A stretch of 64,000 bases of DNA from positions 120,986 through 184,985 of the forward strand of contig JAFEDY010000026.1 of NCBI GenBank assembly GCA_018241405.1. The letters are read 5' to 3'. Numbering within the stretch: position 1 is the stretch's first letter; each line of letters starts with the position of its first letter. The notes under the pieces were generated by a model. It had not been told where the DNA came from. It made no database searches and saw only the letters and a list, made by a program, of their open reading frames with translations. This document shows positions 28,183-36,724 of this stretch, one piece after another. Position numbers and translations under genes: made by a program. Origin of the DNA: Pseudomonadota bacterium (lineage in GTDB: Bacteria > Pseudomonadota > Gammaproteobacteria > Burkholderiales > Burkholderiaceae_C).

Positions 28183-28929
28183 ATGACGAAGCCCACTACG
28201 CCCTGGCCCTACCCGCGCTGGATTGCCCACCGCGGTGCCGGCAAGCTCGCGCCCGAGAACACCCTGGCCGCCTTCCGGCTGGGCGCGCGCCACGGCTACC
28301 GCATGTTCGAATGCGATGCCAAGCTCTCGCGCGACGGCGTGGTGTTCCTGATGCACGACGCCACGCTGGAGCGCACCACCAGCGGCCACGGCATAGGCGG
28401 CGAGCAGCCCTGGCGCGACCTGGCGCAGCTCGACGCCGGCGGCTGGCACTCGCGCCAGTATGCGGGCGAGCCTCTTCCCACCCTGGCCAACGTGGCGCAC
28501 TGGTGCATCGCCAACGGCTGCCACCTGAACATCGAGATCAAGCCCACGCCCGGCGCCGAGGTGGAGACCGGCCGCGCCGTGGCGCAGCTCGCCGCGCGCC
28601 TGTGGCAGGACCAGGCGGTACCGCCGCTGCTGACCTCGTTCAAGCCCCAGGCCCTGGCCGGCGCCCGCGAGGCGGCGCCCGCGCTGCCGCGCGGCCTGCT
28701 GCTGGATCAGTTGCGCGAGGGCTGGCTGGACGAGGCGCTGCAGCTGGCCAGCCAGGCCGTGGTCTGCAACCACGCACTGTGGGACGCCGCCACCGTGGCT
28801 GCCGTGCATGGCGCCGGCCTGCGCGCGCTGAGCTACACCGTGAACGACGAATGGGCGGCAGAGCGCCTGATCGCGCTACGCACCGACGGCATCATCACCG
28901 ACCGCGTGGATCAGTTCAGCCCCGCCTGA
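28183..28929 (+). CDS. ugpQ: Glycerophosphodiester phosphodiesterase UgpQ
   Basis: This 248-residue cytoplasmic enzyme hydrolyses glycerophosphodiesters, such as glycerophosphocholine, to glycerol-3-phosphate and an alcohol. The catalytic HR pair (His16-Arg17), the metal ligands Glu43 and Asp45 in FECDAKLSRDG, and the second catalytic His58 in LMHDATLERT are intact. NIEIKPTPG supplies a further ligand. There is no signal peptide, as expected for UgpQ rather than GlpQ. It is the last gene of the ugp operon. Confidence 0.96.
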   Translation: MTKPTTPWPYPRWIAHRGAGKLAPENTLAAFRLGARHGYRMFECDAKLSRDGVVFLMHDATLERTTSGHGIGGEQPWRDLAQLDAGGWHSRQYAGEPLPTLANVAHWCIANGCHLNIEIKPTPGAEVETGRAVAQLAARLWQDQAVPPLLTSFKPQALAGAREAAPALPRGLLLDQLREGWLDEALQLASQAVVCNHALWDAATVAAVHGAGLRALSYTVNDEWAAERLIALRTDGIITDRVDQFSPA

Positions 28930-28974
28930 CACCGCCTGTCACGCAGCCGCGCCTCGGGAGCCGACAATGGGCGC

Positions 28975-31413
28975 ATGAATCGTTTCCCCCGCATCTGCGC
29001 GCCGGCACTGCCGGCGCGCCTGCTTCTGGCCTGGCTGCTGGCACTTTGGATCGCATGCCTTACCATCCCCGCCGCCCATGCCCAGGCCCTGCAGGCCGCC
29101 GCAACCGCAGCCTCGGCGCCCGATGGCAAGGACCACGGCCCCCTGCCCCAGGTCGATGAGCTGCGCAAGCAACTCGACGCCATACCGCAGAAGCCCGGCG
29201 AACTCGACGACGGGCGCAAGCTGCTGGCCGACATCAACGCCATAGGCATGGCGGCCGAACGCGTCGTCGCGCGCCGCAGCGCCGAGCTGGCGGACCTGGA
29301 CCAACGCCTGGCGGGCCTGGGCCCCGCGCCGGCCAAGGGAGCGCCCGCCGACGCGCCCGATGTGGCGCAGCAGCGCGCCGCGCTGGACAAGCAGCGCACG
29401 GCCATTGATTCCGAGCTCAAGCTGGCGCGCCTGGTCGCCGTGGATGCCGAGCAGCGCGGCGCCGACCTGCAGCGCCAGCGGCGTGCGCAGTTCCAGGCCC
29501 AGCTGACCACGCGCACCGACTCGCCGCTGAGTCCCGCGTTCTGGCGCAACCTGCGCTATGCGCTGCCCGGCGACTACGCACGCCTGAAGGCCGTGGGGGC
29601 CGAGCTGTCCTTCGCAGTGAACACCGCCTGGCAGGCACCGCGCGGCAGCCAGCTCCTGGGCTATATGGCGCTGGCGCTGCTGCTGGCCGTGGGCGGCACC
29701 TGGCTGGCCGAGCGCATCCTGGTACATGTACTGCCGCCGCGCCTGCCGGCGGCCCGGCTGCGCCGCTCGCTGCTGGCGGCGGCCGCCATCGCGGCGAATG
29801 TGCTCATCATTGCCGCCGCGGTGCAGCTGGCCTGGAACGGCCTGGCGCTCGGCGGCGCGCTGGCCGAGGCGCTCGACGCCTTGCGCCAGGCCAGCCTGCG
29901 CGCCGCCGTCTACGCCACCTTCGTGATCACGCTGGGGCATGTGCTGCTGGCGCGCCGGCGCAGCTCCTGGCGGCTGCTGCCCATCTCGGACGCGCTGGCG
30001 CGGCGCCTCGCCCCCTTCCCCTGGTGGATTGCCGCGCTGTCGGCATTCGGCGGCTTGCTGGCCGAACTCAACGCCATCGTGGGCGCCAGCCTGGCCGCCG
30101 AGGTGCTGGTGCACTCCGTGACGGCGCTGGCGCTGTCCATCACCGTGGCCTCGGCACTGGGCCATATGCGCGCCGCACCGGGCGCTGCCGCCTCGGCCCC
30201 CGAGGACGACACAGCCCGCCCTCTATGGGTGGGCCTGATCCTGGCCGGCGCCGGCCTGGCCGTGGCCGCGACGGCGCTGGCCGTGGCCCTGGGCTATGTC
30301 GCGCTGGGCGGCCTGCTGGCGCGGCAGATGGTCTGGTCCGGCGTGGTCTTTGCCGCCAGCTACCTGCTGGTGCAGCTGGCCGACGACCTGTGCGATGCGC
30401 TGCTGTCGTCGCGCGGCGGATTTGGCGCGCGCATCCATGCCACGCTGGGCATAGAGGAGCGGCTGCTGGACCAGGCCGCGGTACTGGTCGCGGGCGGGCT
30501 GCGGGTGACGGTGTTTTTCTACATGGTGGTGGCCCTCATGGCGCCGCTGGGTACCGACCCCGACGAACTGTTCCGCCGCGGCAGCGACATGAACTACAGC
30601 CTGAAGGTCGGCGACCTCACACTCGCCCCGCAGGCGCTGCTCACCGCCCTGGCCGTGGTCATCGCGGGCTTCGTGGCCATACGCATCTTCAAGCGATGGC
30701 TGCTCGAGCGCTACTTTCCGCACACGGCGCTGGAGCCCGGCATGCGCAGCTCCATCGTCACGCTGCTGGGCTACATGGGCGGCGTGATCGTCATCGCCGT
30801 GGCGCTGGCGGGCCTGGGGATCAGCGTGGAGCGCATCGCCTGGGTGGCCAGCGCCCTGTCGGTGGGCATAGGCTTTGGCCTGCAGGCCATCGTGCAGAAC
30901 TTCATCTCCGGCCTGATCCTGCTGGCCGAACGCCCGGTCAAGGTGGGCGACTGGGTGGTACTGGGCGACACCGAGGGCGACGTGCGCCGCGTAAACGTCC
31001 GCGCCACCGAGATCCAGCTCTGGGACCGCTCCACCGTGATCGTGCCCAACTCCGAGTTCATCACCAAGACCGTGCGCAATATGACGCTGGGCGGCGCCCA
31101 GGGCCGCGTGCTGCTGCGCCTGCCTGCGCCGCTCGACACCGACGCACGGCGCCTGCGCGAACTGATCCTGCAGGCCTTTGAGACGCACCCGGACATCCTG
31201 GAGGCCCCCGCCCCATCGGTCACGCTGGAGGGAATACAGAGCGGCACGCTGACCTTCCTGGCCATAGGCTATGTGGGCAGCCCACGCCAGGTCAGCGGCG
31301 TTCGCAGCGACATGCTGTTTGCCATCCTCGAAGCGCTGCGCGCGGCCGGGCTGGCCCTGTCGCCGCCGGCCACCATCAACGTGGCGCCGCCGCCGCAGGT
31401 CGAGTCCACATGA
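28975..31413 (+). CDS. MscS-family mechanosensitive channel with DUF3772 N terminus
   Basis: This 812-residue multi-domain channel would release osmolytes on hypo-osmotic shock. A signal peptide (1-36, ending AHAQA) leads into a periplasmic helical domain (about 45-200; DUF3772 type, rich in coiled coil). Then come about ten membrane helices, and the MscS core: a pore helix region (SVGIGFGLQAIVQNFISGLILLAERPVKVGDWV) and the beta domain (WDRSTVIVPNSEF). The architecture is like MscK/YbiO. The adjacent 92-residue membrane protein on the opposite strand ends 1 bp away. Confidence 0.93.
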   Translation: MNRFPRICAPALPARLLLAWLLALWIACLTIPAAHAQALQAAATAASAPDGKDHGPLPQVDELRKQLDAIPQKPGELDDGRKLLADINAIGMAAERVVARRSAELADLDQRLAGLGPAPAKGAPADAPDVAQQRAALDKQRTAIDSELKLARLVAVDAEQRGADLQRQRRAQFQAQLTTRTDSPLSPAFWRNLRYALPGDYARLKAVGAELSFAVNTAWQAPRGSQLLGYMALALLLAVGGTWLAERILVHVLPPRLPAARLRRSLLAAAAIAANVLIIAAAVQLAWNGLALGGALAEALDALRQASLRAAVYATFVITLGHVLLARRRSSWRLLPISDALARRLAPFPWWIAALSAFGGLLAELNAIVGASLAAEVLVHSVTALALSITVASALGHMRAAPGAAASAPEDDTARPLWVGLILAGAGLAVAATALAVALGYVALGGLLARQMVWSGVVFAASYLLVQLADDLCDALLSSRGGFGARIHATLGIEERLLDQAAVLVAGGLRVTVFFYMVVALMAPLGTDPDELFRRGSDMNYSLKVGDLTLAPQALLTALAVVIAGFVAIRIFKRWLLERYFPHTALEPGMRSSIVTLLGYMGGVIVIAVALAGLGISVERIAWVASALSVGIGFGLQAIVQNFISGLILLAERPVKVGDWVVLGDTEGDVRRVNVRATEIQLWDRSTVIVPNSEFITKTVRNMTLGGAQGRVLLRLPAPLDTDARRLRELILQAFETHPDILEAPAPSVTLEGIQSGTLTFLAIGYVGSPRQVSGVRSDMLFAILEALRAAGLALSPPATINVAPPPQVEST

Positions 31414-31414
31414 A

Positions 31415-31693
31415 TCAGCCGCGCCAGGCGCGCAGCAGCAGCCACTGGCTGCTGGCGCAGGCCAGCACCAGGGCGGCGTAGGTGGCCACCATGCCGTCAC
31501 GGCCCAGCAGCAGCAGGCCGGCGACCAGCACACCGCAGCCAACTACGAAATTAATAGCTATTAGCGCAACCCAACCGTGCGCTGCTGCCATTTTTCGCAT
31601 AAAAATATGGCCGCACGCCACCAACAGCACGGCGACCACCAAGGCGGGCGCGGCGAAGTTCAGCAGGTGGTTGATGGCGGCGAGAGGGTTCAT
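31415..31693 (-). CDS. Small hypothetical membrane protein, partly repeat-encoded
   Basis: This 92-residue protein has three hydrophobic segments (about 13-33, 41-62 and 68-86) and ends in LLLRAWRG, suggesting a small three-helix inner-membrane protein. I do not recognise the family. Residues 34-49 (ending ALIAINFV) are encoded by a copy of the hairpin repeat, which therefore forms the start of the second helix. It is convergent with the channel gene and divergent from hemA. The reading frame is intact, but expression is not proven. Confidence 0.6.
   Translation of the reverse strand: MNPLAAINHLLNFAAPALVVAVLLVACGHIFMRKMAAAHGWVALIAINFVVGCGVLVAGLLLLGRDGMVATYAALVLACASSQWLLLRAWRG
31547..31590 (-). 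repeat. Hairpin repeat copy 6, inside a coding region (reverse orientation)
   Basis: Read on the minus strand: GCAGCGCACGG, TTGGGTTGCGC, then TAATAGCTATTAATTTC. This is the only copy in reverse orientation in the window, and it lies within the 92-residue membrane-protein gene. Confidence 0.65.
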
Positions 31694-31717
31694 GCGGACA
31701 TGATGCAGATCAAGGCA

Positions 31718-31759
31718 TTGACGCGGTGGTCAACCCGATTGCGCACTCGATTTTATAAT
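31718..31759 (+). promoter_or_regulatory. Probable hemA promoter, leaderless configuration
   Basis: A consensus TATAAT (31754-31759) ends only eight bases before the hemA ATG, and no Shine-Dalgarno sequence is present. Upstream, TTGAC-6-GTCAA (31718-31733) forms an inverted repeat that may be an operator; a -35 at the right spacing is poor. Transcription would start at or next to the A of the ATG. Confidence 0.55.
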
Positions 31760-31767
31760 CGCGCCCT

Positions 31768-33084
31768 ATGGCAGTCTGGGCCCTGGGCATCAATCACCAC
31801 ACCGCACCGCTCGATCTGCGCGGGCGGTTCGCGTTTGCCGTGGACCAGATGGCGCCCACGCTGCAGGGCCTGCGCCAGTCGTTGGCCCAGGGTGCGGGGC
31901 GGCACCCGAGCGTGGAGACGGCCATCATCTCCACCTGCAACCGTACCGAGATCTACTGCGCCGCCGAGGCGCCGGCGCTGGACCACACGCTGGACTGGCT
32001 GGCCGCCAGCGGCGGCGTGAGCCCGTCCCTGCTGCGCTCGCACTCCTACCTGCTTGAGAGCGGCCTGGTCGCGCGCCACGCCTTCCGCGTGGCCAGCGGG
32101 CTCGATTCCATGGTGCTGGGCGAGGCCCAGATCCTGGGCCAGATGAAGGACGCCGTGCGCGCCGCCGAAGGCGCGGGCGCCCTGGGCACCACGCTCAACC
32201 AGCTGTTCCAGCGCAGCTTTGCCGTGGCCAAGGAGGTGCGCACCAGCACCGACATCGGCGCGCACAGCATCAGCATGGCGGCGGCGGCCGTGCGCCTGGC
32301 GGGCCAGCTGTTCGAGGATTTGTCGAAAATCCGTGTGCTGTTCGTCGGCGCGGGCGAGATGATCGAGCTGTGCGCCACGCATTTCGCGGCCAGGAATCCA
32401 AAGCAGATCACCATCGCCAACCGCACGCTGGAGCGCGGCGAAAAGCTCGCCACGCGCTTTGGCGGCGAGGTCATGCGCCTGGCCGACCTGCCCGAGCACC
32501 TGCACGACTACGACGCCGTCATCAGCTGCACGGCGAGCAGCCTGCCCATCATCGGCCTGGGCGCCGTCGAGCGCGCTTTGAAGAAGCGCCGCCACCGCCC
32601 CATCTTCATGGTGGACCTGGCCGTGCCGCGCGACATCGAGCCCGAGGTCCAGCAGCTCGAAGACGTCTACCTCTACACCGTGGACGACCTGGCCGGCGTG
32701 GTGCAGACCGCCCAGGCCAACCGCCAGGCGGCCGTGGCCCAGGCCGAGGCCATCATCGACGCCGGCGTGCAAAGCTTCATGCACTGGTTGGATCTGCGCA
32801 GCCCCGCCGCTGGCCAGGCAGCGGGCGGCGTGGTGCCGCTGATCCAGCAGCTCAACAGCCAGACCGACGAATGGCGCGCGCTGGAGATCGCGCGCGCCAA
32901 GAAGCTGCTGGCCAAGGGCGAGGACATCGACGTGGTGCTCGACGCCCTGTCGCGTGGCCTCACCCAGAAGATGCTGCACGGCACCATGGCCGAGCTGCGC
33001 GCCGGCGACGCCGATGCGCGCGCCCAGACGGCCCAGGCCGTCTCGCGCCTGTTCCTGCGCTCGCAAAGCAAGAACGGGCTGTAG
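31768..33084 (+). CDS. hemA: Glutamyl-tRNA reductase
   Basis: This 438-residue enzyme reduces glutamyl-tRNA to glutamate-1-semialdehyde, the first committed step of tetrapyrrole (haem) synthesis. The [10 protein letters not shown] start and catalytic Cys57 in STCNRTE are present, followed by the NADPH-binding [11 protein letters not shown] segment (about 190-200) and a C-terminal dimerisation helix region. The start cannot move downstream because ALGINH is conserved four residues in. It leads hemA-prfA-prmC-grxD, with repeat copies in two of the gaps. Confidence 0.98.
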   Translation: MAVWALGINHHTAPLDLRGRFAFAVDQMAPTLQGLRQSLAQGAGRHPSVETAIISTCNRTEIYCAAEAPALDHTLDWLAASGGVSPSLLRSHSYLLESGLVARHAFRVASGLDSMVLGEAQILGQMKDAVRAAEGAGALGTTLNQLFQRSFAVAKEVRTSTDIGAHSISMAAAAVRLAGQLFEDLSKIRVLFVGAGEMIELCATHFAARNPKQITIANRTLERGEKLATRFGGEVMRLADLPEHLHDYDAVISCTASSLPIIGLGAVERALKKRRHRPIFMVDLAVPRDIEPEVQQLEDVYLYTVDDLAGVVQTAQANRQAAVAQAEAIIDAGVQSFMHWLDLRSPAAGQAAGGVVPLIQQLNSQTDEWRALEIARAKKLLAKGEDIDVVLDALSRGLTQKMLHGTMAELRAGDADARAQTAQAVSRLFLRSQSKNGL

Positions 33085-33112
33085 CGGCGCCCGCCGCTGC
33101 AATTCAAGCCAG

Positions 33113-33160
33113 ATTGGCCCTTAGCGCTTGCCTGCCAAGCGCGAGAAGCTACTCAAACAG
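33113..33160 (+). repeat. Hairpin repeat copy 7
   Basis: This copy lies between hemA and prfA. ATTGGCCCTTAGCGCTTGCC, TGCCAAGCGC, then GAGAAGCTACTCAAACAG. It is the fullest copy on the left side, including the ATTGGCC lead-in. Confidence 0.8.
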
Positions 33161-33184
33161 TAGCAAACTTTTTCCCCAGATCCC

Positions 33185-34264
33185 ATGAAACCCTTTCTCC
33201 GCAGCCAGTTGGAGCGCTATGCACAGCGCCTGCAAGAGCTGGACTTTTTGCTCTCGCGCGAAGACATCATGGCCGACATGGCGCAGTACCGCAGCATCTC
33301 GCGCGAGCATGCCGAGGTGACGGCCGTGGCCGGCCGCTACGCGCGCTACCGGCAGCGCGAGACCGACTTAGGCAGCGCGCGCGAAATGCTGGATGACCCT
33401 GACATGGCCGAAATGGCGCAGGAGGAAGTGCAATCCGCCGAAGCCGAGCTTGTACAACTGGAGGACGAGCTGCAGCGCATGCTGCTGCCCAAAGACCCGG
33501 ACGACGCGCGCAACGCCTTCGTCGAGATCCGCGCCGGCACGGGCGGCGACGAGTCCGCCCTGTTCGCCGCCGACCTGGCGCGCATGTACACGCGCTACGC
33601 GGCCACAGTGGGCTGGAAGGTCGAAATCATGAGCGCCAACGAGAGCGAGCTCGGTGGCTACAAGGAAGTCGTGCTGCGCCTTGAAGGGGACGATGTCTAC
33701 GGCGCGCTGCGCTTTGAATCGGGTGGCCACCGCGTGCAGCGCGTGCCGGCCACCGAGACCCAGGGCCGCATCCACACCAGCGCCTGCACCGTGGCCGTGA
33801 TGCCCGAGCCCGACGCGCAGGCCGCCATCACGCTCAACCCGGCCGACCTGCGCATAGACACCTTCCGCGCCAGCGGCGCCGGCGGCCAGCACATCAACAA
33901 GACCGATTCGGCCGTGCGCGTGGTGCACCTTCCCACGGGCCTGGTCGCCGAATGCCAGGACGGGCGCAGCCAGCACAGCAACAAGGCCAAGGCCCTGCAG
34001 GTGCTGCAGGCGCGCCTGCAGGAAAAGGAACGCAGCGAACGCGCCGCCAAGGAGGCCGCGACGCGCAAGGGACTGATCGGCTCGGGGGACCGCAGCGACC
34101 GCATCCGCACCTACAACTTCCCGCAGGGGCGGCTCACCGACCACCGCATCAACCTCACGCTCTACAAGCTGCTGGCCGTGATGGAGGGCGACCTGGGCGA
34201 CGTGATAGAGGCCCTGCAGCACGCACGCGAGGCCGAGCTGCTGGCCGAGCTGGGTTTGGAATGA
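33185..34264 (+). CDS. prfA: Peptide chain release factor 1
   Basis: This 359-residue factor ends translation at UAA and UAG. The codon-reading PAT tripeptide is at residues 188-190 and the catalytic GGQ at 233-235, identical in position to E. coli RF1. The [18 protein letters not shown] segment follows. prmC, which methylates the GGQ glutamine, is the next gene, a standard pairing. No frameshift site is present or expected. Confidence 0.98.
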   Translation: MKPFLRSQLERYAQRLQELDFLLSREDIMADMAQYRSISREHAEVTAVAGRYARYRQRETDLGSAREMLDDPDMAEMAQEEVQSAEAELVQLEDELQRMLLPKDPDDARNAFVEIRAGTGGDESALFAADLARMYTRYAATVGWKVEIMSANESELGGYKEVVLRLEGDDVYGALRFESGGHRVQRVPATETQGRIHTSACTVAVMPEPDAQAAITLNPADLRIDTFRASGAGGQHINKTDSAVRVVHLPTGLVAECQDGRSQHSNKAKALQVLQARLQEKERSERAAKEAATRKGLIGSGDRSDRIRTYNFPQGRLTDHRINLTLYKLLAVMEGDLGDVIEALQHAREAELLAELGLE

Positions 34265-34270
34265 TTTTGA

Positions 34271-34313
34271 CCGCCAGCGCCCGCACGGCAAGCGCCGGCA
34301 GCTATCAATAATG
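34271..34313 (+). repeat. Hairpin repeat copy 8
   Basis: This copy fills the whole gap between prfA and prmC: CAGCGCCCGCACGGCAAGCG then CCGGCAGCTATCAATAAT. The tail runs to within 3 bases of the prmC start codon, so it also provides the region where its ribosome-binding site should be. Confidence 0.75.
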
Positions 34314-34315
34314 TA

Positions 34316-35170
34316 ATGACTACAACCGCCACCATCGCCCAGGCACTCGCCCGGGCCCAGGCCGCGGGCCTGGCGCGTATCGATGCGCAGATGCTGCTGC
34401 TGCATGTGCTGGGCCGCGCGACGAGCGACCGCGCCTGGCTGCTCACGCACGACGGCGACGCCATGGCAGGCGACGCGCTGGCACGCTGGCAGGCCCTGTG
34501 CGCGCGGCGCGCGGCGGGCGAGCCCGTGGCCTACCTCACGGGCCGCAAGGAGTTCTACGGCCTGGCGCTGCAGGTCGATGCGCGCGTGCTCGACCCACGC
34601 CCGGACACCGAAACCCTGGTGGAATGGGCGCTGGAACTGATCGCCCCCTGCCCCGCCCCGCGCGTGGCCGACCTGGGCACGGGCAGCGGCGCCATCGCCC
34701 TGGCCCTGCAGCACCAGCGCCCCGACGCCCGCGTGCTGGCCGTGGACGCCAGCGCAGGCGCCCTGGCCGTGGCCCGCGCCAATGCACAGCGCTTGAAACT
34801 GGGGGTGCAATGCGTGCAAGGCGACTGGCTCGCGGGCCTGGCCGGGCCGTTTGACGCCATCGTCAGCAACCCGCCCTACATCCCCGCGCAGGACCCGCAT
34901 CTGGCTGCGCTCACACACGAGCCCCTGTCGGCCCTGGCCAGCGGCGCCGACGGCCTTCAAGACATCCGCACCATCGTCGCCCAGGCGCCGGCTCTGCTCG
35001 CACCAGGCGGCTGGCTGCTGCTGGAGCATGGCTGGGATCAGGCCGATGCCGTGCAGGCGCTGCTGCGTGCAGCCGGCTTCAGCCAGGTGCAAAGCCGCAT
35101 GGATCTGGCCGGCATAGCCCGATGCAGCGGCGGGTCAATGCCAGTAGGGCTATCGCCCACAGTGAAATAA
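34316..35170 (+). CDS. prmC: Release factor glutamine methyltransferase PrmC
   Basis: This 284-residue enzyme methylates the glutamine of the GGQ motif in release factors using SAM. The N-terminal helical domain is followed by GRKEFYGL and DPRPDTETLVE. Motif I reads VADLGTGSGAIALAL (about 117-131), and the catalytic NPPY is at residues 185-188. The gene follows prfA and precedes grxD. No clear Shine-Dalgarno sequence is visible before the ATG because a repeat copy fills the gap. Confidence 0.97.
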   Translation: MTTTATIAQALARAQAAGLARIDAQMLLLHVLGRATSDRAWLLTHDGDAMAGDALARWQALCARRAAGEPVAYLTGRKEFYGLALQVDARVLDPRPDTETLVEWALELIAPCPAPRVADLGTGSGAIALALQHQRPDARVLAVDASAGALAVARANAQRLKLGVQCVQGDWLAGLAGPFDAIVSNPPYIPAQDPHLAALTHEPLSALASGADGLQDIRTIVAQAPALLAPGGWLLLEHGWDQADAVQALLRAAGFSQVQSRMDLAGIARCSGGSMPVGLSPTVK

Positions 35171-35214
35171 TTGCGCGTTAACCGGCCTACCGGCCCCCAT
35201 TTCAGGAGTATTAG

Positions 35215-35544
35215 ATGAGCGACGCCAAACAACGCATTGAGCAACTGGTCAAATCCAACGACATCCTGCTGTTCATGAAGGGCAACACCAGCTTTCCCAT
35301 GTGCGGCTTCTCGGGCCGCGCCGTGCAGATCCTCAAGGCCTGCGGCGTCGATCCCAAGGACATCGCCTCGGTGAACGTGCTGGAGGACGACGAGATCCGC
35401 CAGGGCATCAAGGACTTCAGCAACTGGCCCACCATTCCCCAGCTGTATGTGAAGGGCGAATTCATCGGCGGCTCGGACATCATGATGGAGATGTACGAGT
35501 CGGGCGAGCTGCAGCAGGTGCTGGGCACCGGCGCCCAGGGCTGA
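35215..35544 (+). CDS. grxD: Monothiol glutaredoxin GrxD
   Basis: This 109-residue monothiol glutaredoxin probably carries or transfers 2Fe-2S clusters. The CGFS active site (Cys30) sits after the MKGNTSFPM segment. The conserved [20 protein letters not shown] region, which binds glutathione, is intact. A GGAG box precedes the ATG. A strong terminator follows 25 bases after the stop, closing the hemA-grxD run. Confidence 0.98.
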   Translation: MSDAKQRIEQLVKSNDILLFMKGNTSFPMCGFSGRAVQILKACGVDPKDIASVNVLEDDEIRQGIKDFSNWPTIPQLYVKGEFIGGSDIMMEMYESGELQQVLGTGAQG

Positions 35545-35569
35545 TCCACAAGCCCCACGTTTGCCACAG

Positions 35570-35594
35570 GCCGCCCCACTGGGCGGCTTTTTTT
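35570..35594 (+). terminator. Intrinsic terminator after grxD
   Basis: A seven-bp stem GCCGCCC/GGGCGGC with loop CACT is followed by seven T. Confidence 0.95.
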
Positions 35595-35684
35595 GTTGTG
35601 CGCGCGGCATGCGGGATTGTTCCGACAACCGGCCCGCAGGCGCTGTGCTTGAATGGATCTGTCCACTGCCCTGGGGAGCACGAC

Positions 35685-36692
35685 ATGACCAGCCACAGCC
35701 TTGTACCGCAAGCCCCCGCCCTGCGCCTGCCGGTGGCCCAGATGCGCAACGTGTTCCAGCCGGCGGATGTGGCGCGCAAGCTCGCGCGACTGCAGGAAGG
35801 CGGCGCACAGCGCGAGCACGAGCCGCTGCGCAGCGTCTACGAGCGCATGCTGGAGCGCGGCCCGGAGCGCTTCCAGGTCAAGCCCTCGGGCCTGCCCGAC
35901 ATGGCGGCGCTCTACGAACAACTGCCCAACTTCACCGAGGTGCTGGACGACGTGCGCCGCCAGGTGGCCCTGGCGCAGGACAGCCGCGACGGCCTGGAGC
36001 TCACGCCCATGCTGCTGCTGGGGCTTCCCGGCATAGGCAAGACGCATTTCGCGCGCCAGCTCGCCGCCCTGCTGGGCACGGGCATGAACCTGGTGCCCAT
36101 GAGCTCGATGACCGCGGGCTGGCTGCTGTCGGGCTCATCCTCGCAGTGGAAGGGCGCGCGCCCCGGCAAGGTGTTCGAGGCGCTGGTGGAGGGCGAATAC
36201 GCCAACCCGGTGATCGTGGTGGACGAGATCGACAAGGCCGCGGGCGACGCGCAGTACGACCCGCTGGGCGCGCTCTATGCGCTGCTCGAGCACGACACGG
36301 CGCAGAGCTTCACGGACGAGTTCGCCGACGTGGCCATAGACGCCAGCCAGGTCATCTGGATCACCACGGCCAACGACGAGCGCGCCATCCCCGACCCCAT
36401 CCTCAACCGCATGAACGTCTTTGCCGTGCAGCCGCCCACGCCGGCCCAGGCGCGCGCCATCGCGCTGCGCCTGTACCAGGGCCTGCGCGACGAGCATGAC
36501 TGGGGCCGCTTGTTCGCGCCCGAACCCCAGGACGATGTGCTGGACCTGCTGGCCCAGATGCCGCCGCGCGAGATGCGGCGCGCCCTCATGACCGGCTTCG
36601 GCAACGCACGCCTGGAGCGGCGCGAACGCGTGGAGGCGGCCGACCTGCCGCGCGCAGCCCAGGCCAAGGGCCGCATCGGTTTTGTGCAATAG
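35685..36692 (+). CDS. Stand-alone Lon-type AAA+ ATPase
   Basis: This 335-residue AAA+ protein has Walker A GLPGIGKTH (113-121) and Walker B VIVVDE (176-181). The surrounding text (ARPGKVFEALVEG, NPVIVVDEIDKA, DVAIDASQVIWITTAN, IPDPILNRMNV) matches the ATPase module of Lon protease closely. The Lon substrate-binding domain and the Ser-Lys protease domain are both absent. The N-terminal 100 residues are helical and unfamiliar. It could act as an unfoldase or remodeller, perhaps for a separate partner. It has its own region after the grxD terminator. Function unknown. Confidence 0.85.
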   Translation: MTSHSLVPQAPALRLPVAQMRNVFQPADVARKLARLQEGGAQREHEPLRSVYERMLERGPERFQVKPSGLPDMAALYEQLPNFTEVLDDVRRQVALAQDSRDGLELTPMLLLGLPGIGKTHFARQLAALLGTGMNLVPMSSMTAGWLLSGSSSQWKGARPGKVFEALVEGEYANPVIVVDEIDKAAGDAQYDPLGALYALLEHDTAQSFTDEFADVAIDASQVIWITTANDERAIPDPILNRMNVFAVQPPTPAQARAIALRLYQGLRDEHDWGRLFAPEPQDDVLDLLAQMPPREMRRALMTGFGNARLERRERVEAADLPRAAQAKGRIGFVQ

Positions 36693-36724
36693 GCCCGGGC
36701 TACACTGCCCGTCATGGTGTGCCC

